This document shows positions 6,761-13,299 of a stretch of 15,759 bases of DNA, piece by piece (the first letter of the stretch is position 1; each line of letters starts with the position of its first letter). A program made the position numbers and the translations under genes. The stretch is from Bacillota bacterium (GTDB taxonomy: Bacteria > Bacillota > UBA4882 > UBA8346), in the NCBI GenBank assembly GCA_028282485.1, contig JANQHU010000326.1, positions 1 to 15,759 of the forward strand, in the 5' to 3' direction. The notes beneath the pieces are model-generated. The model saw nothing but the letters and a program-made list of their open reading frames with translations. It was not told the DNA's origin and ran no database searches.

Positions 6761-6837
6761 TTATCAACAAGTACTCACAAGTTATCAACAAACTTATTAA
6801 CAATTGTTGATAACTTTATAGTAACCTGTCCACACTC
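6761..6837. repeat. DnaA-box-like nonamers, right cluster with inverted repeat
   Basis: TTATCAACA occurs at 6761-6769 and 6782-6790, TTATTAACA at 6794-6802 and the inverse TGTTGATAA at 6805-6813. GTTATCAACA (6781-6790) and TGTTGATAAC (6805-6814) form a perfect 10-bp inverted repeat. CTGTCCACA follows at 6826-6834. TTATCAACA differs from the DnaA box TTATCCACA at one base. The cluster fills the divergent region between the nucleotidyltransferase and mscS. It could be a DnaA-binding cluster or an operator for another regulator. Confidence 0.55.
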
Positions 6838-6881
6838 AAAAAGAGTAATTTGTAAAAATAATAATAATTCCACTGGAAATA

Positions 6882-6890
6882 TGTTATAAT
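6882..6890 (+). promoter_or_regulatory. Extended -10 promoter of mscS
   Basis: TGTTATAAT at 6882-6890 is a consensus extended -10 (TGnTATAAT). I find no good -35, which extended -10 promoters can do without. The predicted start is near 6897, about 37 bases before the gene. Confidence 0.65.
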
Positions 6891-6933
6891 TTTAGTAACA
6901 ATAATTCATAAGTATCAAGGAGTGTGTTTTTCA

Positions 6934-7971
6934 TTGCAAAACTATTTATCATTAATCTTGCCACTATCTTTAATAATTATCAGCGTGATCATCGGACTAA
7001 TTTTTAAAAAAATAATTTTAGGCAAAATGCAGGCCCTGGCTTCTAAAACCAAATGGTATGGGGATGATATCATTTATGAGGCTCTCCAAAAAACCGTTCT
7101 CATTTGGTTTATTAGTGCTGGTTGCTACGGAGCCTTTTTAACCTTACACCTTCCCGGTCATTTTTCCGACTTTATTTTTAAGTCCTTATTATCGATTTTC
7201 ATCTTTTCGGTAACTGTTTTTTGCTCTAACATTGCAGCTGGTTTTATCAAACATTACTCAAAAAACACCGAAGGAATCCTGCCTGCTACTTCAATTTTTT
7301 CCAATCTTGCCCGAGCCGCGGTCTATATTATCGGCATCCTGATCATTCTCCAATCCCTAGGAATTTCTATTGCTCCGGTATTAACTGCCTTAGGGGTGGG
7401 TGGTTTAGCCGTGGCTTTAGCCCTTCAGGATACTTTATCAAACTTATTTTCCGGATTACAGATTATTGTTTCGAAACAAGTCAAAGTAGGCGATTATATT
7501 AAAATAGATTCCGGCGACGAAGGTTATGTAGTAGATGTTACCTGGCGGAATACGACGATCCGGGCTTTAGCCAATAATATGATCGTCATCCCCAACGCCA
7601 AACTTGCTTCAGCAATCATTATTAATTTTAACGAACCTGATAAAAATATGAGTGTTTTAGTGCAAGTCGGGGTTAGTTATGACAGTGACTTAGAAAAAGT
7701 AGAACGAGTCACCATCGAAGTGGCTACGGAACTTATGCACACCATCGAAGGAGGAATCAAGGAGTTTGAACCCTTTATTCGCTATAATACCTTTGGAGAT
7801 TCCAGTATTAATTTTACAGTAATTCTCCGCGCCCAAGAATTTGTAAACCAGTACTTATTAAAACACGAATTTATTAAAAAATTGCACCAACGTTATCAAC
7901 AAGAAAACATCGAGATTCCCTTTCCCATTCGAACTATCATTCACAAAAACAACGCAGCATCGAATAGTTGA
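6934..7971 (+). CDS. MscS-family mechanosensitive ion channel
   Basis: This 345-residue small-conductance mechanosensitive channel releases ions and solutes when membrane tension rises on osmotic downshock. Four hydrophobic segments lie at about residues 5-27, 51-70, 78-100 and 122-146. Next is the pore-lining helix, TALGVGGLAVALALQD starting near 151, rich in the Gly/Ala packing typical of MscS TM3. The beta domain follows with LSNLFSGLQII, KVGDYIKI, GYVVDVTWRNTTIRA and VIPNAKLAS. The start is uncertain: AAGGAG at 6917-6922 points to the TTG at 6934 (11-base spacing), whereas the in-frame GTG at 6922 overlaps the Shine-Dalgarno. It is the only plus-strand gene in the window, and its last 31 bases overlap the 3' end of the convergent nucleotidyltransferase ORF. 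Confidence 0.9.
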   Translation: MQNYLSLILPLSLIIISVIIGLIFKKIILGKMQALASKTKWYGDDIIYEALQKTVLIWFISAGCYGAFLTLHLPGHFSDFIFKSLLSIFIFSVTVFCSNIAAGFIKHYSKNTEGILPATSIFSNLARAAVYIIGILIILQSLGISIAPVLTALGVGGLAVALALQDTLSNLFSGLQIIVSKQVKVGDYIKIDSGDEGYVVDVTWRNTTIRALANNMIVIPNAKLASAIIINFNEPDKNMSVLVQVGVSYDSDLEKVERVTIEVATELMHTIEGGIKEFEPFIRYNTFGDSSINFTVILRAQEFVNQYLLKHEFIKKLHQRYQQENIEIPFPIRTIIHKNNAASNS

Positions 7972-8363
7972 GTACCTAATTTTATTATCAAGAAAGGCTT
8001 AATAAGAATCCCCCAACAATATTTTATAAAGGGGGATTCTTTATAGATTTTAATTCCTTTATTTTTTATTTTAAAACACAAACTAGATTTTTCAGTAACT
8101 AGAGAACTAAATTCCGCTTCCGTATAAACAATTAAATCTTTAGGAATTGGTAAATCCACCAAAGCTCTTCGTCCTAAAGCTATCCTTTCATGTACTTTTT
8201 TTTCTATCAATTTATTAGTAACCACTAATAAATCTAAGTCACTATCTTTAGTAGGGGTGCCCCAGGCATACGAACCAAATAAATAAATAACTTGTGGCTG
8301 ATAGACGGCTACTAATTTTTCTTTAACATACTCCAAAATATTTTGGATATCTTGCCTGGGCAT
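7941..8363 (-). CDS. MNT-type minimal nucleotidyltransferase (orphan, possibly extended C-terminus)
   Basis: This 140-residue ORF has the MNT nucleotidyltransferase motif VIYLFGSYAWGTPTKDSDLDLLVV (GS...G....SDxD). Such small proteins often act as antitoxins that AMPylate a HEPN toxin encoded next to them. The start is the ATG at 8363 with GAGGG 7 bases before it; the ATG at 8378 would place this site inside the coding region. Typical members end soon after a segment like KNKGIKIYKE, here at about residue 105. The remaining 35 residues are hydrophobic, unlike the family, and are encoded across a 10-bp terminator hairpin and into the mscS 3' end. No HEPN gene is adjacent on either side. It may have lost its original stop and partner by deletion. 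The fold assignment is firm; toxin-antitoxin function is inference. Confidence 0.72.
   Translation of the reverse strand: MPRQDIQNILEYVKEKLVAVYQPQVIYLFGSYAWGTPTKDSDLDLLVVTNKLIEKKVHERIALGRRALVDLPIPKDLIVYTEAEFSSLVTEKSSLCFKIKNKGIKIYKESPFIKYCWGILIKPFLIIKLGTQLFDAALFL
8005..8046 (+). terminator. Terminator after mscS, inside the convergent ORF
   Basis: AGAATCCCCC (8005-8014) and GGGGGATTCT (8031-8040) form a perfect 10-bp stem with a 16-base loop, followed by TTTAT. It begins 34 bases past the mscS stop. The T-tract is short but the stem is strong, and it could act in both directions. On the minus strand it falls within the nucleotidyltransferase tail. Confidence 0.75.
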
Positions 8364-8495
8364 AAAAATTCCCTCCATACATAAACCGCTTTAAAAAATT
8401 AATTCGTTACCTTTTTAGATTAATCCTTTTTTTAAATAAATCTACTTTTTTATTTTATCTTTTTCTTCTTAAATTAAGCTATGAAAAAATCAGGG

Positions 8496-8575
8496 TATAA
8501 TAAAAGTAGGATGTAGTTACATACATCCTACTAGGGGGCACTGCTATGGACAACCCAATTGCTATTATAACATAA
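8496..8575 (+). other. Promoter, hairpin and ribosome site before a 9-codon minigene
   Basis: This stretch lies in the 323-base gap between 8364 and 8686. TATAAT stands at 8496-8501; the best -35 (near 8475-8480) is weak. AGTAGGATGTA (8505-8515) and TACATCCTACT (8522-8532) form a perfect 11-bp hairpin with a six-base loop, starting about where transcription would begin. AGGGGG at 8533-8538 is 7 bases before ATG at 8546, but the frame stops after nine codons (MDNPIAIIT). It could be a leader peptide, the stump of a deleted gene, or a small RNA ending at the hairpin at 8638-8674. I do not recognise it. The rest of the gap is AT-rich with no further feature. Confidence 0.4.
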
Positions 8576-8634
8576 AATTAATCATTGAGGCGATAATAAT
8601 TGAAAAATAAGTTTTAAGTTTCAATAAATAAAAG

Positions 8635-8677
8635 AGAGAAGCTATTTTCCTTTACACTCTTCGAAAATAGCTTCTTT
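8635..8677 (-). terminator. Strong terminator after the glycan-binding protein gene
   Basis: GAAGCTATTTTC (8638-8649) and GAAAATAGCTTC (8663-8674) pair perfectly over 12 bp, extendable to about 15 with flanking A/G and T bases. On the minus strand TCTCTTTTATTT follows. It lies 10 bases past the stop at 8687. It could also end plus-strand transcripts from the promoter at 8496. Confidence 0.82.
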
Positions 8678-8686
8678 ACAATTATT

Positions 8687-9679
8687 TTATTTAACAAAGT
8701 CAATTTCGGAAATACAGGTATCATCATCTTTAGCACCAGGGTAAATCTCTACTATCAAAAAACGAATTCGATTAATAATTTTTGATTTTGCTAATTTAAT
8801 TATCTGTGGCTTTAGTTGGTTATCTGCTAATTCGGCGTTAATTAAAGTACCATCGTTAAAAGATATTTTAATTTTTTTAAGGCGGTTATTATTATAATAA
8901 GTCTTTTGATTTTTGGCATAACCATTAATAATTTTTATTCCATTTATAATTTGCTCTTTAAAAAAAGAAAATTCAATCCATTCTCCCAATCCATGCCCTT
9001 TTTCTCCTTCTACCCAAGCTGTTTGTGGTTTTTTATCCCACACTTTATCACCGGAATATGTCCTATAAAGTATATTTTCACCTGTTAATATCGACGATGT
9101 TGTGATGGTTATCCAATTATTTTCAATTTTAAAAACGTTATCTTGTTCCGCCTCATCAACAATAATCCATTTTTCTTTAACTTTTTTTAAAGTATAGTAA
9201 AATGTGCTTTTGCTACCGCTTTCTCCTCTCATAGAAATTCTAACTAATTTCTTATCAAGTTCCTCATTTACAAATTCAAATTTGGTATTTTCATTAATGG
9301 AAAAACTTTCTTCTCCCGTGGCCATAATAAAGCCTACTTTTTGGTCAATTACATAAAGTCCAATTTTTTCAATTTCTATTAAAGCAGCTTTTTCAGAAAA
9401 AAATTCTTTCATAACAGCCATAACATTAACTTTATTCTGATATTTTCCTGTTACTCCGGCTAAACCAACTCCCTGATAATAGCCAATTATTTGATTTTCA
9501 TTCAATTTAAATTCAAGTTTATATTTTAATTGATCAGCTTTTTTAATCATTTCAATAAGTTCTTTATGTAGCTCTTTTGTTTTAACTACGCTTTTTAATG
9601 AAGTTTTTTGACTATTAACTGCTAATATAGAAAATAAACATATGAATAATACCATAAAAATTAAAACACTTTTTTTCAT
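8687..9679 (-). CDS. Secreted protein with C-terminal discoidin-like (NADase-type) glycan-binding domain
   Basis: This 330-residue protein starts with a clear signal segment (KKSVLIFMVLFICLFSILA). A charged helical part follows, then an alpha/beta middle region (about 80-178) with the look of a small SH3-like or nuclear-transport-factor-like fold, which I cannot name. Residues 190-330 match the discoidin-like glycan-binding module: TAWVEG, GLGEWIEFSF, IINGIKIINGYAKNQKTYYNNNR, KISFNDGT and the ending EIYPGAKDDDTCISEIDF. That module occurs on NADase toxins and many secreted Firmicute proteins, usually as a targeting domain; no toxin domain is visible here. The ATG at 9679 has AAGGA 11 bases upstream. 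The coding region looks more AT-rich than gyrA or secD. It stands alone between two terminators. Confidence 0.75.
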   Translation of the reverse strand: MKKSVLIFMVLFICLFSILAVNSQKTSLKSVVKTKELHKELIEMIKKADQLKYKLEFKLNENQIIGYYQGVGLAGVTGKYQNKVNVMAVMKEFFSEKAALIEIEKIGLYVIDQKVGFIMATGEESFSINENTKFEFVNEELDKKLVRISMRGESGSKSTFYYTLKKVKEKWIIVDEAEQDNVFKIENNWITITTSSILTGENILYRTYSGDKVWDKKPQTAWVEGEKGHGLGEWIEFSFFKEQIINGIKIINGYAKNQKTYYNNNRLKKIKISFNDGTLINAELADNQLKPQIIKLAKSKIINRIRFLIVEIYPGAKDDDTCISEIDFVK

Positions 9680-9737
9680 AAATATATCTTTCCTTATGTT
9701 TTATAATTTGCAAAATAAATTAGATATGATCATAGAT

Positions 9738-9785
9738 CTAAAATAAGAAAATGATTCTACCGCAACAACTATCCGCAGCAGAATC
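9738..9785 (-). terminator. Terminator of the gyrA-secF operon
   Basis: On the minus strand GATTCT (9785-9780) pairs with AGAATC (9758-9753). CTGC and GCGG extend the stem inward past a one-base mismatch, and ATTTTCTTATTTT follows. It begins 26 bases after the secF stop. Confidence 0.75.
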
Positions 9786-9811
9786 ACCAATAAAGTACAA
9801 TCTAATTTAAC

Positions 9812-10771
9812 TTAAGCAGCTAACTTCTTCTTTTCCTCCCAATCCCGATACACGGCCCAAACCGGGCTGGCCACAAAGATGGACGAAAAGGTCCCCGAAG
9901 TAATCCCGATAATTAAAGCAAAACAAAACTCTTTAATAGTAGGCACCATCACGTATAAAACCATAATCGAAATTACCGTGGTAAAACTGGTATTTAAAGA
10001 ACGCCGCATGGTCTGTAAAATACTATCATTAGCCACTTCGGCAAAAGGGGTTCCCCGCTCTTTCTTTTTTACATTTTCGCGTATGCGGTCAAAGACTACA
10101 ATAGTATCATTGATGGAATACCCCAGAACCGTTAGCAAGGCAGCGACGATGGTGGCGTTGATTTCCTGGCCAAATAAAGCAAAAATACCTAAAACAATCA
10201 TACAGTCATGGACCAAAGCAATTACTGCTGCAATCCCGGAAGCTAATTCAAAGCGAATCCAAATATAAATAATCATCCCTAGAGAAGCCCAGAAAATAGC
10301 CCATAAAGCCTTTTGAATCAATTCGCCTCCAATTACCGGATCAACTCCGTTAACTTGCAAGCCTTGGTTATTATCCGGTTGGCCAAACTTAGCTTCCAAG
10401 GCTGCTAAGACCACCTTTTGCTCAGTGGGACTTAAAAAACGGGTGTACACCAATACCTGATGCTGGATAATCCCCTTCGAATCGGTATACTCGCTGGGTT
10501 GCGGCGGATTAAATTTAAAGTTGGGTAGTTTAATCTCTTTTAAAACGGCTACTACCTCGGCAGAAGTAACTGTCTGATGTTCTTGAATATATTTTTGGGA
10601 GACGGGAAAATAAATCTTGGTCCCCCCGGTAAAATCCACTCCTAGATTTAAGGAAGACCCCGGTTTTTGGCCCCAACCATTATAAGGGTTAACAAAGAGC
10701 AGGACTACACTAAGCAGAATCAAAGCTGTAAAAATTCCGATATAAAGCTTACGGTGTTTTAATAAGTTCAT
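9812..10771 (-). CDS. secF: Protein translocase subunit SecF
   Basis: SecF works with SecD as a proton-driven membrane factor that completes protein export through SecYEG. The 319-residue protein has TM1 at about 8-26, then the family motif VDFTGGTKIYF, a short periplasmic-side (P4-like) domain, and a C-terminal block of five helices. Recognisable pieces are VIGGELIQKALWAI, ALVHDCMIVLGIFAL and LLTVLGYSINDTIVVFDRIREN, the conserved helix-4 signature. I took the ATG at 10771, with AGGAGG 10 bases upstream. A TTG at 10777 that overlaps the secD stop (TTGA) is the alternative. Either way secD and secF are translationally close and probably co-translated. A terminator follows. Confidence 0.96.
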   Translation of the reverse strand: MNLLKHRKLYIGIFTALILLSVVLLFVNPYNGWGQKPGSSLNLGVDFTGGTKIYFPVSQKYIQEHQTVTSAEVVAVLKEIKLPNFKFNPPQPSEYTDSKGIIQHQVLVYTRFLSPTEQKVVLAALEAKFGQPDNNQGLQVNGVDPVIGGELIQKALWAIFWASLGMIIYIWIRFELASGIAAVIALVHDCMIVLGIFALFGQEINATIVAALLTVLGYSINDTIVVFDRIRENVKKKERGTPFAEVANDSILQTMRRSLNTSFTTVISIMVLYVMVPTIKEFCFALIIGITSGTFSSIFVASPVWAVYRDWEEKKKLAA

Positions 10772-10773
10772 TC

Positions 10774-12282
10774 TCAAGCTACCTCCTTAACCCCAAAATA
10801 TTTGGCGTATTTATCCGGGTTACGATCAATCATCATTTGTAAAAAAATTCGGGTCACAAAAATAGCGGTTAACATACTGGTTAAAACCCCAATGGTGAGG
10901 GTTACCCCAAATCCTTGCACCGGTCCACTCCCAAATATCAGTAAAACAATGGCGGCAATTAACGTAGTTACGTTGGAATCTAAAATTGCTGTAAAGGCGC
11001 GATTAAACCCGGCCTCTAAAGCCGAACGCATGCGCTTTCCGTTGCGTAATTCATCTTTAATTCGTTCGAAAATAATAATATTAGCATCCACCGCCATCCC
11101 AATAGAAAGAATAATTCCAGCAATTCCAGGTAAAGTTAAGACTCCATTGCTCATTACCATAATTCCTAGTACAAAAGTAGCATAAAAAATTAACACCACA
11201 TCTGCAATCAGGCCGGGTACTTTGTAGAAGCAAACCATAAAGATCATCACCAGAATAATTCCACTAAGCATGGCAATTCCACTTAAATTAACAATCTCTT
11301 TCCCCAGAGTAGGTGCTACTTGAGATAAAGCAGCTACTTTTAACGAAACTGGGAGAGAACCAGACTTCATCAAAATGGCGTAACGCTCGGCTTCTTCTCG
11401 GGTAGCATCTAAGCCTAAACTGATTTCTCCCGAACCATCAGGTAAGGCGGACTTAATCACCGGATCCATTAACATTTGTTCATCCAAGTAAACCGCCATA
11501 TTTTTGCCCACGTTATCGGCGGTAATCTTTGCTAATTGCTTAGCTCCATTTCCTTTAAACGAAAAGGGCAGTGCATAGCCTTCGCCAGGACGATTTACGT
11601 AGGTAATATCTTTTAAATCAGTACCGTCTAGCACTACTCGGTTATTTATCCGAAAAGTTAACCGACCTGTAGCCGTAATAATTGCTTGGGCATCTTCCAT
11701 ACTTTTTAGGCCAGGCAGTTGGACGTTAATCCTGCCTTGATTATCTAGGCGTACATCAGCTTCGGCCATTCCCGATGAGGCCTGGCTAATGCGGTTATCA
11801 ATAATAGTTAAGGCTCTTTTTAAAGCATCTTTTGGATAGTCATTGGGATCTTGGCGGATTTTTAATTCAGCCACCTCTCCCTGAAAATTTGGTGTTAAAA
11901 TTAAATTTTTGGTTTCCCCGTAAAAATCCAGCTGATAACGGGTTTTAAACAAACCCATATTCTGAGCTCGGGCTAATTCTTCCGGACTAGAAAACTTAAA
12001 GACTAAACCATCATAACGGTTATTATCTTCAGATCCTAGATATGAAACTCCCGGCTCCCCCAGAGCGGCTTCTCTCATTTTAAATATTAATTCATTCTTT
12101 AATTTAGATAAAACCTTGGTCCCCAAGCGATAATCTGCTTCCAGGACCAGCTCAATCCCCCCTTTTAAATCCAGGCCAAACCGAATGGTCTCTCCTTTAC
12201 TAAAAGGATTAAAAATAAGAAAAAGCGCACCTGCAAAAAAAATAATTATAGTTAAAAACTTCCATCTCAAATCCTGTCGCAA
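10774..12282 (-). CDS. secD: Protein translocase subunit SecD
   Basis: SecD forms the SecDF complex, using the proton gradient to pull translocated chains out of the Sec channel. The 502-residue protein has TM1 at about 8-26, then GLDLKGGIELVLEADY and a large extracytoplasmic P1 region of about 280 residues with TIIDNRISQASSGMAEADVR and RINVQLPGL. The C-terminal half holds five helices with GMAVDANIIIFERIKDELRNGK, containing the conserved Asp needed for proton flow, and AILDSNVTTLIAA. It is shorter than the E. coli protein (about 615), as usual for Gram-positive SecD. The start is TTG at 12282 with AGGAGG 8 bases before it; I see no ATG in a suitable place. It follows a 41-codon membrane ORF and precedes secF. 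Confidence 0.96.
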   Translation of the reverse strand: MRQDLRWKFLTIIIFFAGALFLIFNPFSKGETIRFGLDLKGGIELVLEADYRLGTKVLSKLKNELIFKMREAALGEPGVSYLGSEDNNRYDGLVFKFSSPEELARAQNMGLFKTRYQLDFYGETKNLILTPNFQGEVAELKIRQDPNDYPKDALKRALTIIDNRISQASSGMAEADVRLDNQGRINVQLPGLKSMEDAQAIITATGRLTFRINNRVVLDGTDLKDITYVNRPGEGYALPFSFKGNGAKQLAKITADNVGKNMAVYLDEQMLMDPVIKSALPDGSGEISLGLDATREEAERYAILMKSGSLPVSLKVAALSQVAPTLGKEIVNLSGIAMLSGIILVMIFMVCFYKVPGLIADVVLIFYATFVLGIMVMSNGVLTLPGIAGIILSIGMAVDANIIIFERIKDELRNGKRMRSALEAGFNRAFTAILDSNVTTLIAAIVLLIFGSGPVQGFGVTLTIGVLTSMLTAIFVTRIFLQMMIDRNPDKYAKYFGVKEVA

Positions 12283-12316
12283 CCCTATTGCCTCCTTTTC
12301 TTAAGCTTTCTTTTAT

Positions 12317-12442
12317 TTACTTTTTCAAGTTAGCCTTACTATCCTTTTTAGCTGCTACTGCCTTTTCTGCCAATGATGCTCCGTAGGCAAAGATGCCAAA
12401 AATAATTAAAACTACAATAACTACGGTGATTTGAAAACCCAA
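12317..12442 (-). CDS. Small single-span membrane protein in the yajC position
   Basis: I found this 41-residue ORF by reading the gap between the DUF6483-like gene and secD. It starts with TTG at 12442, with AGGAGG 9 bases upstream, and ends in TAA at 12317, 34 bases before secD. The product begins GFQITVVIVVLIIFGIFAYG, one membrane helix, and continues with a short Ala/Lys-rich tail (EKAVAAKKDSKANLKK). In many bacteria yajC stands just before secD. YajC is also single-span but about 90-110 residues with a conserved soluble domain, which is absent here. It may be a minimal SecDF-associated subunit or an unrelated small membrane protein. The strong ribosome site, full-length hydrophobic helix and operon position support a real gene; function is unknown. 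Confidence 0.7.
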   Translation of the reverse strand: MGFQITVVIVVLIIFGIFAYGASLAEKAVAAKKDSKANLKK

Positions 12443-12537
12443 GAATGGCCACCTCCTATTATTAAGGTAATTTAAAATTAATGCTACATTACCGTAACCC
12501 CAAATATTCCATAAAGGTCTTCCTGATCTTTTTATAG

Positions 12538-13215
12538 CTACTGAAAAATATTCTGCTGTTTAAAACGATTAACTAAACGGTTAAAGCCTTCCTCCGCTTG
12601 TTCGCGGGATAGTTTTCCGGTGGATAATTCACGATCACTCTTTTGCAAAAGCCGTTGATAAAAAAACAAGCCCTGAACTAAGGTATATTGTTGCAAATTA
12701 TTAATAATTGCTAATTCTTCTAAAAGACTCTCCGCTTTTTTGTAATGACCTTCTTTTTCGTAATAATCCAGAAGTAATTCTTTAATTGCCATGGGCAACT
12801 CATATCGCCCAATCCGCATCATAATTCTTTCCACGTCCACAAAAAAACCAGTCAGATGCGTCTCACCTTCTCTCCGATACGCTTCTAAATAAATCTGCAA
12901 GGCCTTCAAGTAACGCTGATAGCTTTCATCGAGATTATTCTGAATGCGGTAAATATCACCTTCATTTTTTAATAAGGAACCGGCAATAATTGCTTTATCC
13001 CGGTTTAAGACCCCATTATAAGAGAAGAAATTGATTAGATCAGTATCCTCCAAAGAATTAAGCAGTAAGGAATCAACCCCCAAAAGTTGAAAATAAGCCT
13101 CACTGGTAATTTGCAGTGCTCCCTCATAGTTAGCGGCTTTTTTTAAATTAACAATTGAATCCATGTAATTTAAAAAATTACTAATAATATAAAACGTATA
13201 GTCATTTTGTTCCAT
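12538..13215 (-). CDS. DUF6483-like helical protein downstream of gyrA
   Basis: This is a 225-residue soluble, mostly helical protein. It opens MEQNDYTFYIISNFLNYM and later has LKNEGDIYRIQNNLDESYQRYLKALQIYLEAYR, which looks like a tetratricopeptide-like helix pair; the remainder is leucine-rich amphipathic helix. I believe it belongs to the DUF6483 proteins often found beside gyrA in clostridia, by memory of the pattern. The function of that family is not known to me. The start is the ATG at 13215 with GGAG 8 bases before it; an in-frame TTG at 13230 has no such site. It lies 84 bases after gyrA with no terminator between, so co-transcription with gyrA is likely. Confidence 0.7.
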   Translation of the reverse strand: MEQNDYTFYIISNFLNYMDSIVNLKKAANYEGALQITSEAYFQLLGVDSLLLNSLEDTDLINFFSYNGVLNRDKAIIAGSLLKNEGDIYRIQNNLDESYQRYLKALQIYLEAYRREGETHLTGFFVDVERIMMRIGRYELPMAIKELLLDYYEKEGHYKKAESLLEELAIINNLQQYTLVQGLFFYQRLLQKSDRELSTGKLSREQAEEGFNRLVNRFKQQNIFQ

Positions 13216-13299
13216 TGCTACTTCTCCCAAAATTCCTATTCAAACTTATTTCGAATTTTTACTTCGTTAAAAACATCTTTGTTTTGGACTATGCTTTTT

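Noticed and set aside
6729..6803. 25-residue N-terminal extension of the NTP_transf_5-like gene
   Set aside because: It would be encoded by the nonamer repeats; the ATG at 6728 has its own Shine-Dalgarno and a typical family start.
8505..8532. Insertion-sequence terminal repeat at the 11-bp palindrome
   Set aside because: Only one copy is present, with no transposase, no target-site duplication and no second end nearby.
9721..9740. Palindromic TAGATATGATCATAGATCTA as an operator
   Set aside because: The arms are offset and AT-rich, the palindromic core is only 8 bases, and no promoter is clearly associated.
9879..11185. Plus-strand open frames of 127-129 codons opposite secF and secD
   Set aside because: They are antisense to well-supported genes, have low-complexity Ile/Lys/Pro-rich products and no family pattern.
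12317..12442. Full yajC before secD
   Set aside because: The ORF has only 41 codons and lacks the conserved soluble part of YajC.
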